Origin: Vicinamibacterales bacterium
Lineage (GTDB): Bacteria > Acidobacteriota > Vicinamibacteria > Vicinamibacterales > SCN-69-37
Direction of reading: 5' to 3'
Length of the DNA: 64,000 bases
Assembly: GCA_030827135.1 (NCBI GenBank)
Contig: JAURFE010000002.1
Span: 186,001-250,000, forward strand
In this document: positions 43,615-51,440 of the stretch, one piece after another
How the letters are laid out: every line of letters starts with the position of its first letter
How positions within the stretch are numbered: position 1 is the stretch's first letter
Translations under genes and position numbers: made by a program
The notes under the pieces: model-generated
Told to the model about the DNA's origin: nothing
What the model saw: the letters and a program-made list of their open reading frames with translations, nothing else
Databases searched by the model: none

Positions 43615-44073
43615 ATGACCACTGCCGCTGATCCCGCGCTGCTCACCGACATCCGCGCCGCCATCGCCGCTGCGCCTGACGCCACGACGGCCATGGCCGA
43701 GGCCGTGGCGCTCCTCAAGGGCCGGCTGCCCTACTACTCGTGGGCCGGCATCTATCTCCTCGAGGGCGACACGCTCGTGCTCGGGCCGTACCTCGGCAAA
43801 CCTTCACCCCACACCCGCATCCCGCTCGGCCGCGGGATCTGCGGCGCGGCCGCCACCGAAAAAGCGACGATCATTGTGGACGACGTGCACGCGGACGCCC
43901 GGTATCTGGCGTGTTCGATCGAGACCAGATCGGAGATCGTGGTGCCGATCCTCGACGGGGCGCGCGTGCTGGGCGAGATCGACATCGACTCCGATCAGCA
44001 CGCGGCGTTCGGGCCCGACGACAGGACGTTGCTCGAACAGGTCGCGGCCACGCTGGCCGAGCGGCTCAGGTAG
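43615..44073 (+). CDS. GAF domain protein, free methionine-(R)-sulfoxide reductase-like
   Basis: 152 aa, a single GAF domain. YYSWAGIYLLEGDTLVLGPY, IPLGRGICGAAATEKATIIV and DVHADARYLACSIETRSEIVVP follow the fRMsr pattern. Two cysteines are present (GICG and YLACS). The third, usually in KPxCTRI, is missing: here it reads GKPSPHTRI. With the catalytic and one resolving cysteine kept, reductase activity is possible but unproven; a ligand-binding GAF role is the alternative. It follows the DUF4149 gene by 2 bp. Confidence 0.82.
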   Translation: MTTAADPALLTDIRAAIAAAPDATTAMAEAVALLKGRLPYYSWAGIYLLEGDTLVLGPYLGKPSPHTRIPLGRGICGAAATEKATIIVDDVHADARYLACSIETRSEIVVPILDGARVLGEIDIDSDQHAAFGPDDRTLLEQVAATLAERLR

Positions 44074-44097
44074 TCCACCGGGACACGCGGCTCGCTG

Positions 44098-44430
44098 TTA
44101 CCGCTTCTTGCGCGTGGCCACGCGCTTCTCGGTGCCCTTCCGCAACTGGCGCTTCAGCGCGGTGAACGCCTGTTGAATCGCCACCGAGGGCTGGGACGCC
44201 GAAGAGGCCTTGCGGGTGACGACGAGGTCGCCGGGCAGGGCGAGGGCGATGCGGATTTCGATCGCATTGCCCGTCTGGTGCGAGTGATGCGGCACTTCGA
44301 CCGACACATGACAGCCGAGAATGCGGCCATGCAGCGACTGCAGGTCCTGGACCCGCTCGGCGATGTCGTGTTCGAGTGACGCCATGCGGCGCACGTGGAG
44401 GAACTTGATCTGGAGGGGAACAGTCGCCAT
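44098..44430 (-). CDS. HPF/RaiA family ribosome-associated protein
   Basis: 110 aa. It opens with VPLQIKFLHVRRMASLEHDI and has IAERVQDLQSLHGRILGCHV and NAIEIRIALALPGDLVVTRK, the beta-alpha-beta-beta-beta-alpha pattern of hibernation-promoting factor N-domains. It ends in a lysine/arginine-rich tail (KRQLRKGTEKRVATRKKR). Proteins of this type bind the 30S decoding centre in stationary phase. It is shorter than the long HPF, with no dimerisation domain. Divergent from the dehydrogenase gene at 44487. Confidence 0.75.
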   Translation of the reverse strand: MATVPLQIKFLHVRRMASLEHDIAERVQDLQSLHGRILGCHVSVEVPHHSHQTGNAIEIRIALALPGDLVVTRKASSASQPSVAIQQAFTALKRQLRKGTEKRVATRKKR

Positions 44431-44437
44431 ATCTCTG

Positions 44438-44443
44438 GTTATA
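44438..44443 (-). promoter_or_regulatory. Putative -10 box of the HPF-like gene (leaderless)
   Basis: TATAAC on the minus strand, ending 7 nt before the ATG at 44430. Confidence 0.45.
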
Positions 44444-44471
44444 CACCACCAACGGCGGTGCCGCTTTCCGC

Positions 44472-44477
44472 TATCAT
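44472..44477 (+). promoter_or_regulatory. Putative -10 box of the dehydrogenase/acyltransferase/proline dehydrogenase operon
   Basis: TATCAT ends 9 nt before the ATG at 44487; GGGAG lies between them, so a very short leader with a ribosome-binding sequence is possible. Confidence 0.4.
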
Positions 44478-44486
44478 GTCGGGAGC

Positions 44487-45488
44487 ATGTCTCACGCGCT
44501 CACCCTGATACCTGGTGACGGGATCGGGCCGGAAGTCACGACCGCCGTGATTCGCGTCCTGGATGCCGCCGGCGTCGCGATCGAGTGGGATCGACAGGAC
44601 GCGGGCGTCATCGCCTTCAAGAAGTCCGGCCAGACGCTCCCCGGCGAACTCCTCGACTCCATCCGGCGAACGCGTGTGGCGCTCAAAGGCCCCTGTGCGA
44701 CGCCGATTGGCGAGGGGTTCACGAGCGTCAATGTCGGGCTGCGGAAAGCGCTCGACCTCTACGCGAACCTCCGTCCCGTCAGCAATCTGCCGGGGGTGCC
44801 CAGCCGCTTCACGCAGGTGGACCTGGTGATCGTGCGCGAGAACACCGAAGATCTGTATGCCGGCCTGGAGCACGTGATCGTGCCTGGGGTCGTGGAAAGT
44901 CTGAAGATCATCACGGAGGCCGCGTCGACGCGCATCGCGGAGTTCGCGTTTCAGCACGCGACGCGCGAACACCGCCGCAGCGTGACCGCCATTCACAAGG
45001 CCAACATCATGAAGCTCGGTGATGGCCTGTTCCTGGATTCCGTGCGCGCGGTCTCGCGGAAATATCCGGAGATTCCGTACGACGAGAAGATTGTCGACGC
45101 CGCCTGCATGCATCTGGTCATGCGCCCCGAACAATTCGATGTGCTGGTGCTCCCGAATCTGTACGGCGACATCGTGTCGGACCTGTGCGCGGGGCTGGTG
45201 GGGGGGCTGGGCGTAGTGCCCGGCGCGAACCTCGGCACGGATGTCGCGGTGTTTGAAGCCGTGCACGGCAGCGCGCCGGACATTGCCGATCAGAATGTCG
45301 CGAATCCCACGGCCCTCCTGTTGTCGGCCGTCATGATGTTGCGGCACCTCGGGGAGCTCGACGCGGCCGTGCGCGTCAAGGCCGCCCTCGACCGGGTGCT
45401 GTCCGCCGGCGAGGTGCGCACCCGTGACCTGGGCGGGTCCGCCTCGACCACGGAGTTCACGCTCGCGCTCTGTCGCGCCCTGGACTGA
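44487..45488 (+). CDS. Isocitrate/isopropylmalate dehydrogenase family protein
   Basis: 333-aa NAD(P)-dependent beta-decarboxylating dehydrogenase. Motifs: TLIPGDGIGPEVT (N-terminus), YANLRPVSNLPGVPSRF, VIVRENTEDLYAGLEH, TAIHKANIMKLGDGLF and NLYGDIVSDLCAGLVGGLGV, then FEAVHGSAPDIADQNVANPT. The RENTEDLYAG and HKANIMK signatures and the length fit the NAD-dependent isocitrate dehydrogenase (homo-oligomeric, IDH3-like) more than LeuB. The stop overlaps the acyltransferase ATG by one base. Confidence 0.92.
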   Translation: MSHALTLIPGDGIGPEVTTAVIRVLDAAGVAIEWDRQDAGVIAFKKSGQTLPGELLDSIRRTRVALKGPCATPIGEGFTSVNVGLRKALDLYANLRPVSNLPGVPSRFTQVDLVIVRENTEDLYAGLEHVIVPGVVESLKIITEAASTRIAEFAFQHATREHRRSVTAIHKANIMKLGDGLFLDSVRAVSRKYPEIPYDEKIVDAACMHLVMRPEQFDVLVLPNLYGDIVSDLCAGLVGGLGVVPGANLGTDVAVFEAVHGSAPDIADQNVANPTALLLSAVMMLRHLGELDAAVRVKAALDRVLSAGEVRTRDLGGSASTTEFTLALCRALD

Positions 45489-46606
45489 TGGCCGCCTCCG
45501 CCGCCCTCGACGATCTGACGCAGGCGGTGCTCGCCCACGAGGATGTCGCGCGGTACATGCGCGACGCCGAGGCCAGGACACGCCTGGAGGGCTACCTCGA
45601 CGAGTTGCGCACCACACAGCGGTACGCGCTCTACCGCGCGCTGCAGCATCCGCTGTATCCGATCTACCGGAAGATCACGCACATCACGGAACATGTCGAC
45701 CGGCCCAGGACCGCCCTCGCCCAGGGGCACGTCGTCTACGTCTCGAACCACAAGAGCCATCTCGATTACCTGATTGAATTGCTGGTGCTGGAGCTGAGCG
45801 GCATCCGGCCACCGTTGATTGCGGCGGGGATCAACCTGTTCGGCGGCGCCCTTGGACTGCTGCATCGGCACATCACGGGTGCGATTCCGATTCGCCGCGG
45901 CAGCAAGGATCCGGTCTACCTGGCGACGCTGAAGGCCTATGTCGTGGAGGTGCTCAAGCACCACGACCTCCTGTACTACGCGGAAGGCGGCCGCAGCTAC
46001 AGCGGGGAGCTGAAGGCCCCCAAGACGGGGCTGCTGCAGGCCGCCCTGCAGGCGGATCGCACCCACCTGTTCGTCGTGCCGATGGCCATCGCCTACGACC
46101 TGGTGCTTGAGGACAAGATGCTGGCGCGCGAAGCGTCGCGCGCGCGAAAGCGCCCGTTTGCGCAGGAGGTGGCGGAGATGATCCGGCACGCGGTCGGCTA
46201 CGAGAGCCGGGCGTTTGTCACGTTCGGCCTCCCCATCCCGCTGGTCGAGTACGACCCGCATGCGCGGCGTGACCTTGTCGCCCTGGCGCATCGGATCCAG
46301 CACGAGGTCGGCCTGCTGCACAAGGTGGTGCCCACGGCGCTCGTCGCCTCGGCGCTGCGCGCGTCGATGACCCGGAGTGAGCTGGCGGCTCGGATCGATG
46401 ATCTGCTGGCATTGCTGTCGGCCCAGCAAGCCAATCTCGCCGTCACGTCCGGACGACAGGCCGTGGAGGAGGGGGTACCTCTCCTCGTGAATCGTGGCAT
46501 TCTCATCACCGACCGTCAACGCGTCCGCGTACGGGATCGTATTTCCCTGCGGTACTACGCCCGCACCCTGCAGCACCTCATACCCCATCGGAGACCCACG
46601 CACTGA
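45488..46606 (+). CDS. Glycerol-3-phosphate/lysophospholipid acyltransferase-like protein
   Basis: 372 aa of the PlsB-type acyltransferase superfamily. Block I is VSNHKSHLDYLIELLVLE (HxxxxD catalytic pair), block II GAIPIRRGSKDPVYL, block III YYAEGGRSYSGELKAPKTGL and block IV FVVPMAIAYD. It lacks the long N- and C-terminal parts of E. coli PlsB (807 aa). It probably acylates glycerol-3-phosphate or a related acceptor at the membrane. It overlaps the dehydrogenase stop, and its own stop overlaps the proline dehydrogenase start, giving a three-gene operon. Confidence 0.88.
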   Translation: MAASAALDDLTQAVLAHEDVARYMRDAEARTRLEGYLDELRTTQRYALYRALQHPLYPIYRKITHITEHVDRPRTALAQGHVVYVSNHKSHLDYLIELLVLELSGIRPPLIAAGINLFGGALGLLHRHITGAIPIRRGSKDPVYLATLKAYVVEVLKHHDLLYYAEGGRSYSGELKAPKTGLLQAALQADRTHLFVVPMAIAYDLVLEDKMLAREASRARKRPFAQEVAEMIRHAVGYESRAFVTFGLPIPLVEYDPHARRDLVALAHRIQHEVGLLHKVVPTALVASALRASMTRSELAARIDDLLALLSAQQANLAVTSGRQAVEEGVPLLVNRGILITDRQRVRVRDRISLRYYARTLQHLIPHRRPTH

Positions 46607-47541
46607 TGTTTGCCGCGCTCCCGAAAGCCGCTTTCTCCATCCTGGCTGGCAGCTCTGCCCTGAAATCCCTCGCGTCACGCTACGGCATGAGGCATTCCGG
46701 CAGCTTCGCCCGGCGATTCATCGCCGGCGAGACGGTGCATGAAGCCATCGCGGCCGCCCGGGAGGTCGAACACCAGGGCCTGTTGGTCACACTCGACCTG
46801 CTTGGCGAAAGTGTGTCCTCCGCCGACGAGGCCCTTGAGGCCACTCGGGGGTACGTGGGCGTCATCGAGGCCATTCAGGCGTCCGGCGTGGGCCGCAATA
46901 TCTCCCTGAAGCTGACGCAACTCGGCCTCGACATCGATCGGGCCACCTGCATCGACAATCTCCGCCGGATTCTGGACGTCGCCGCCGCGGGGGAGTTCTT
47001 CGTGCGGATCGACATGGAGAATTCGCCCTACACCGATCGCACTCTGGACACATTCGAAACGCTCTGGAACATCGGGTACCGGAACGTCGGCGTCGTGATC
47101 CAGTCGTACCTGAAGCGGTCGATGGCCGACATCTCGCGCGTGAATGCGCTCGGGGCTCGCGTGCGACTCGTCAAGGGCGCCTATCGTGAACCGGCGGCGG
47201 TCGCGTATCAGCAGAAGGCGGATGTGGACCGTGCGTTTGTGGACCAGATGCAGGTCCTGCTGACCGACGGCACGTACCCGGCGATCGCCACACACGACCC
47301 CGCAATGGTCGACGCGACGCGGGCATTTGCCGCCGCGCAGCGGATTGCGAAGGATCGCTACGAGTTCCAGATGTTGTACGGCATCCGCCGCGACCTGCAG
47401 GGGTCCCTCTCTGCCGACGGGCACCCGTTCCGCGTCTACATCCCGTTTGGCACCGAGTGGTTCCCGTATTTCATGCGCCGCCTGGGCGAACGACCCGCAA
47501 ACGTGGGCTTCGTGCTCGGCAGCCTGCTGAAGGAGAAATAG
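46606..47541 (+). CDS. Proline dehydrogenase
   Basis: 311 aa, a single-domain FAD enzyme (PutA PRODH domain) oxidising proline to pyrroline-5-carboxylate. Signature pieces: SLKLTQLGLDIDRATC, FVRIDMENSPYTDRTLDTF, GVVIQSYLKRSMADI, RVRLVKGAYREPAAVAY, ATHDPAMVDAT and the C-terminal VYIPFGTEWFPYFMRRLGERPAN, which carries the substrate-binding arginine pair. The length is typical of monofunctional enzymes in Gram-positives and Deinococcus. The P5C dehydrogenase gene is not in this window. Confidence 0.96.
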   Translation: MFAALPKAAFSILAGSSALKSLASRYGMRHSGSFARRFIAGETVHEAIAAAREVEHQGLLVTLDLLGESVSSADEALEATRGYVGVIEAIQASGVGRNISLKLTQLGLDIDRATCIDNLRRILDVAAAGEFFVRIDMENSPYTDRTLDTFETLWNIGYRNVGVVIQSYLKRSMADISRVNALGARVRLVKGAYREPAAVAYQQKADVDRAFVDQMQVLLTDGTYPAIATHDPAMVDATRAFAAAQRIAKDRYEFQMLYGIRRDLQGSLSADGHPFRVYIPFGTEWFPYFMRRLGERPANVGFVLGSLLKEK

Positions 47542-47543
47542 CT

Positions 47544-47570
47544 GGCGCGCTCACGCCCGGCGCGCCCTAC
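47544..47570 (-). repeat. REP-like hairpin between proline dehydrogenase and M20 peptidase genes
   Basis: Minus strand: GTAG (47570-47567), arm GGCGCGCC, loop GGGCGTG, arm AGCGCGCC, with one G.T pair. The TAG within its GTAG is the stop codon of the peptidase gene. Convergent junction. Confidence 0.75.
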
Positions 47571-48688
47571 ATGTGCAAGGCGACGTCCATGAGGACGTCG
47601 CGGCACACCTCGACATCAGCGATATTCACGTATTCCTCAATGCTGTGAAGACCGGCACCGCCGGGCCCAAACAGCACTGAAGGAATGCCGGCCGCCGCGA
47701 GAATCGCGGCATCGGTCCAGAACGACATCCCGGTCGGCGAGGCGTCGAGTCCGCGTCCGCCAAGTGCTGACGCCAGCGCCCGCACCACCGGCACGTCATC
47801 GCTGACCCGATACGGGGGCCGCGATGTGACGAGACGCGCGGTGCCGGAGAACTCCGGATCAGCCCTGTGCAGTTGCTCCAGAATCGCGGCGATCTCGCCC
47901 GACACGATCGCGTCACTTTCGCCCGTCACGGTCCGGCGCTCGTACTGCAAGTCGCAGTGGTCCGGATACACACTCAACTCACGGCCTCCGGCAATGATCG
48001 ACGCGTGCAACGACGCCGTCCCCTGCATTGGCACGGGCGGCCGCGACTGCAGGTCCCGGTCGAGCGCTTCGAGCGCCTGCAGCACACGCCCCATCCGGAA
48101 GATGGCGTCGCGCCCTTCGGCCGGGCGACTGCCGTGGGCCGCGCGCCCTTCGGCCATCACCTCCAGCCACGCGAACCCCTTGTGCCCCACGGCCATGCGC
48201 AGGTCCGTCGGCTCCGTCACAATCGCGGCATCCGCCGACCACCGCGTCACCAGCGCATCCGCCCCAATCGACTCGAATTCTTCGTCCGCCACACACGCCA
48301 CGATGAGGCGGCCACGCGACCACGTCGGCGCGAGCGCGACCGCAGCTGCGATCATCGCGGCCACCCCGCCTTTCATGTCCTGGGATCCGCGTCCATACAG
48401 CCGACCGTTGGACACACGCGGCTCAAACGGGTTGGTCATGCCCGCGACGCCCACGGTATCAATATGCCCGCAGAACATCAGCGACGGCCCGGCGGTGCGC
48501 CCTTCCAACACGCCAACCACATTCGGCCGGCCATTAACCACGGGCTCAATCACCACATCCAGCCCGCCTTGCCGCATGGCGTGCGCCGCCACCTCGGCCA
48601 CGGCCGCTTCACCCGGTGCACCAGGGACCAGCGACGGATTCACGGAATTGGTGGCGACCAGATCAGACAGCAGACGCACGACATCCAT
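47567..48688 (-). CDS. M20 family metallopeptidase (ArgE/DapE-type)
   Basis: 373 aa. Di-zinc site: LMFCGHIDTVGVAG (H and D), GRGSQDMKGGVAAMIAAA (bridging D), ADEEFESIGADAL (catalytic E and zinc E) and FGPGGAGLHSIEEYVNIAD (final H). A lid domain lies between about residues 165 and 285. It hydrolyses N-acyl amino acids or peptides; the group includes ArgE, DapE and carboxypeptidase G2-like enzymes, and the exact substrate is open. The ATG at 48688 gives DVVRLLSDLVATNSVNPSL; another ATG at 48703 lies at the edge of a tandem repeat. Confidence 0.93.
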   Translation of the reverse strand: MDVVRLLSDLVATNSVNPSLVPGAPGEAAVAEVAAHAMRQGGLDVVIEPVVNGRPNVVGVLEGRTAGPSLMFCGHIDTVGVAGMTNPFEPRVSNGRLYGRGSQDMKGGVAAMIAAAVALAPTWSRGRLIVACVADEEFESIGADALVTRWSADAAIVTEPTDLRMAVGHKGFAWLEVMAEGRAAHGSRPAEGRDAIFRMGRVLQALEALDRDLQSRPPVPMQGTASLHASIIAGGRELSVYPDHCDLQYERRTVTGESDAIVSGEIAAILEQLHRADPEFSGTARLVTSRPPYRVSDDVPVVRALASALGGRGLDASPTGMSFWTDAAILAAAGIPSVLFGPGGAGLHSIEEYVNIADVEVCRDVLMDVALHM

Positions 48689-48701
48689 AGGCAAACAATA
48701 C

Positions 48702-48790
48702 ATGGGCGGATGGGCAGATGGGCAGATGGGCAGATGGGCAGATGGGCGGATGGGCGGATGGGCGGATGGGCGGATGGGGAGATGAGAAGA
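48702..48790. repeat. 8-bp tandem repeat, unit GATGGGCR (about ten units)
   Basis: Occupies the whole gap between the divergent M20 peptidase and SDR genes; units alternate GATGGGCA and GATGGGCG. No spacer sequences, so not CRISPR. The promoters of both genes must lie in or beyond it. Confidence 0.85.
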
Positions 48791-48797
48791 TGAGGGC

Positions 48798-49577
48798 ATG
48801 AAAGTAGTCGCGATTACGGGCGCGTCGGCCGGGATTGGGCTGGCGTGTGCGAAGGTGGTCGCGGCGCGGGGCGATGCGGTCGTGCTCTCGGCGCGCCGGG
48901 GTGACCGGCTCGACGCCGAAGTTGCAGCCATTCGGGCGGCCGGCGGTCAGGCGCTGGCAGTGACCGGTGACGTCACCGTTGAGGCGGACATGACGACGCT
49001 GGTCGCGCGCGCGGTGGAGGCGTATGGCCGGCTTGACGTGATGATTGCCAACGCCGGCATTGGGTACCACGACACGTTTGTGGCCACGCCGCCTGACGTG
49101 ATGCGGCGGCTGATCGACGTCAATCTGATGGGCACGCTCTACGCGGCCCGAGCGGCCGCCCTCCAGTTTACGAAGCAGCAATCAGGCCATCTCATTGTGA
49201 TCTCCTCGATCGTGGGCCGGCGCGGGATTGCGGGCTCCAGTGTGTATTCCGCCACCAAAGCCGCGCAGGCCGGACTCGTCGAATCGCTGCGCGCCGAGTG
49301 GCACGGCACGCCCCTGCGGGCATCGGCGGTCTACCCGATCTCCACCGCCACCGAATTTCGCGACGCCATTCGTCGCGACTACGGCTTCACGGTCCAGGGC
49401 CGCGGGCCGAAACAAACGGCCGGCTCCGTCGCGCAGGCGGTGCTCCGCTGCATGGACGTGCCGCGCCCGGAGGTGTATCCGTACCGCCGCGCCCGTCTCC
49501 TCGCCCTCGTCAACAGCCTCGCGCCGGGTCTCGCCGACCGGCTCGTCACGCGCTTCGGACGCCAACGGACGCCGTGA
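48798..49577 (+). CDS. Short-chain dehydrogenase/reductase
   Basis: 259-aa classical SDR. NAD(P) site VAITGASAGIGLACA (TGxxxGIG), SARRGDRLDAE after beta-2 (arginines suggest NADP), IANAGIGYHD (NAG), catalytic serine in IVISSIVGRRG and Y-x-x-x-K in SSVYSATKAAQAGLVESL. It is probably peripheral or soluble. Substrate unknown. GAGGGC 5 nt before the ATG may be the ribosome-binding site. The stop overlaps the GTG of the next gene (GTGA). Confidence 0.93.
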   Translation: MKVVAITGASAGIGLACAKVVAARGDAVVLSARRGDRLDAEVAAIRAAGGQALAVTGDVTVEADMTTLVARAVEAYGRLDVMIANAGIGYHDTFVATPPDVMRRLIDVNLMGTLYAARAAALQFTKQQSGHLIVISSIVGRRGIAGSSVYSATKAAQAGLVESLRAEWHGTPLRASAVYPISTATEFRDAIRRDYGFTVQGRGPKQTAGSVAQAVLRCMDVPRPEVYPYRRARLLALVNSLAPGLADRLVTRFGRQRTP

Positions 49578-50965
49578 ACACGCCGTCACTCGCCCTCGAT
49601 GTGGCCCGTGCGGTGCGTGCGGTCGGAGGCCGCGCGCTCATCGCCGGCGGCTGGGTGCGGGACCGCGCGCTGGGACTCGACCCGAAGGACGTGGACCTTG
49701 AAGTCTTCGGCGTCCCCGCACCGCAGCTTCGCACCCTGCTCGAACATTTCGGACGGGTGGACGCGGTGGGCGAAAGCTTCACGGTGTACAAGGTCGGCGG
49801 ACTCGATGTGTCCCTGCCCCGCCGTGAGTCAAAGACCGGTCGTGGCCACAAGGGTTTCACCGTCGAGGGAGATCCGGCACTGTCGTTGGCGGACGCCGCG
49901 CGCCGGCGGGATTTCACCATCAACGCGATGTCATGGGATCCCCTGTCCGGGGAGACAATCGACCCCTTCAACGGCGCAGCGGATCTGCAGTCGCGCACCC
50001 TGCGGGCGGTGGATGCCGGGACGTTCGCGGACGACAGCCTGCGGGTGCTCCGCGCGCTGCAGTTTGCTGCGCGATTCAAGCTCACGCTCGAGGCGGACAC
50101 CGCCGCGCTCTGTCGGTCGCTGCCGCTCGACGATCTGCCGGCCGAGCGCATCTGGGGTGAAGTCGAGAAACTGCTGCTGCGGGCCACGCGCCCCTCGCTG
50201 GGGCTCGCCCTGGCGCTCGATCTCGGCGTGGTCGATCGGCTCTGGCCGGAACTCAAGGCGCTGGTGGGCTGCGAGCAGGAGCCCGAGTGGCATCCCGAAG
50301 GCGACGTCTGGGTCCACACGCTGATGGTCACCGACGAGGCCCGCAGCCGGCTCGACGGCCTCGATCATCCCCGGGCCATTGTCATGATGCTGAGCGCCCT
50401 CTGTCACGACATGGGAAAACCGGCGACGACCAGGTTTGAGGATGGGCGGATCCGATCGAAGGGGCACGAGGAGGCCGGCGTGGCCCCGGCGACATCGTTC
50501 CTCGATCGCCTCAACATCCACACCATTGGCGGGTATGACGTGCGGCACGCCGTCCTCGGGATCGTGGCCCATCACCTGAAGCCGACCATGTTTTTCAAAG
50601 CCCCGACACCCGTCGGGGACGGCGCGTTCCGCCGGCTGGCGCAGAAGGTGAACCTCGACCTGCTCGCGCGGTTTGCGAAAGCGGATTGTCACGGACGCAC
50701 CGGCACCTTTGCGTGTGACGCGATGGACTGGTTTCTGGAACGCGCCCGCCTGCTGGGCGTCGAACAGCTGCCGCCGGTGCCGTTTCTGCTCGGCCGGCAC
50801 GTGCTGGCGCTGGGCGTACCGCCCGGCCCGCGTGTCGGCGCGCTCCTCGCGCAGCTGTACGACCTGCAGCTGGATGGTAAGATCACCACCCCTGAAGCCG
50901 CGCTCGAGGCGCTGGCGAAAGCGATCACAGATGGCGATACCGGTAATACGCGGACGGATGCCTGA
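49574..50965 (+). CDS. CCA tRNA nucleotidyltransferase / poly(A) polymerase family protein with HD domain
   Basis: 463 aa, GTG start in a GTGA overlap with the SDR stop. The nucleotidyltransferase head has LIAGGWVRDRALGLDPKDVDLEVFG (GGxVRD and DxD). RRRDFTINAMSWDP and DDSLRVLRALQFAARF belong to the same class II fold. A C-terminal HD domain has GDVWVHTLMVTDEA, LCHDMGKPATTRFED, KGHEEAGV and IVAHHLKP. It resembles bacterial CCA-adding enzymes with an HD phosphohydrolase. A-adding versus CCA-adding specificity cannot be decided by eye. Confidence 0.9.
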   Translation: MNTPSLALDVARAVRAVGGRALIAGGWVRDRALGLDPKDVDLEVFGVPAPQLRTLLEHFGRVDAVGESFTVYKVGGLDVSLPRRESKTGRGHKGFTVEGDPALSLADAARRRDFTINAMSWDPLSGETIDPFNGAADLQSRTLRAVDAGTFADDSLRVLRALQFAARFKLTLEADTAALCRSLPLDDLPAERIWGEVEKLLLRATRPSLGLALALDLGVVDRLWPELKALVGCEQEPEWHPEGDVWVHTLMVTDEARSRLDGLDHPRAIVMMLSALCHDMGKPATTRFEDGRIRSKGHEEAGVAPATSFLDRLNIHTIGGYDVRHAVLGIVAHHLKPTMFFKAPTPVGDGAFRRLAQKVNLDLLARFAKADCHGRTGTFACDAMDWFLERARLLGVEQLPPVPFLLGRHVLALGVPPGPRVGALLAQLYDLQLDGKITTPEAALEALAKAITDGDTGNTRTDA

Positions 50966-51437
50966 GCCGTGGGAGAAGGAATTTCAGGAACAGGCTCATT
51001 ATGCGTCCGGCGGCGCCGTGATCGATGTCGGCGCCGGCACCTGCATCCTGAGCGCCCAGCTGTCCCGGCTGCCCGAGGTGTCACAGGTCTTCGTACTGGA
51101 TCTGTCAGAAGAATTTCTGACCACCACGGGACTGCGCATGCTGCGCCAGGCCAGTGCCGATGAGTCGAAGCTGACGTTTGTGGCATCGGCGGCGATCCGG
51201 GGGCGGCGCCGCAGGGCACTGGCGCTCAGCGAAGAGACGACCGAGATTGCGTACACGCTGGACGAACCGCGGTATGTGATCGACTACGCCAACATCGGCG
51301 CGTGCGACGTGCACATCTGGGACGTGTTGTCGCGCCCGGGGCCGCGACGATGGATACGCGCGATCGCGCGATGGGCCGGCCTCGAACACGTTCTGCTGGC
51401 GCCCCCCAACTACCTGTTTGTGAACACCCGGCACTGA
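50958..51437 (+). CDS. Short class I SAM methyltransferase-like protein, possibly internally deleted
   Basis: 159 aa. GGAVIDVGAGTCILSAQLSR is a good SAM motif I and VFVLDLSEEFLTTTGL the acidic loop after beta-2. The stretch that should follow (motif II/III, DxxF/Y...V and the post-motif catalytic part) is missing, and the sequence passes at about residue 80 to RRRRALALSEETTEIAYTLD. A normal member would be roughly 230-260 aa. It may be a decayed or specialised methyltransferase. It starts in an 8-bp overlap with the upstream gene; ATG 50931 is an alternative. GT4 follows after 3 bp. Confidence 0.55.
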   Translation: MPEPWEKEFQEQAHYASGGAVIDVGAGTCILSAQLSRLPEVSQVFVLDLSEEFLTTTGLRMLRQASADESKLTFVASAAIRGRRRRALALSEETTEIAYTLDEPRYVIDYANIGACDVHIWDVLSRPGPRRWIRAIARWAGLEHVLLAPPNYLFVNTRH

Positions 51438-51440
51438 CCC

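Noticed and set aside
48702..48790. Possible CRISPR array
   Set aside because: The 8-bp units follow each other directly, with no spacers and no cas genes nearby; it is a tandem repeat.
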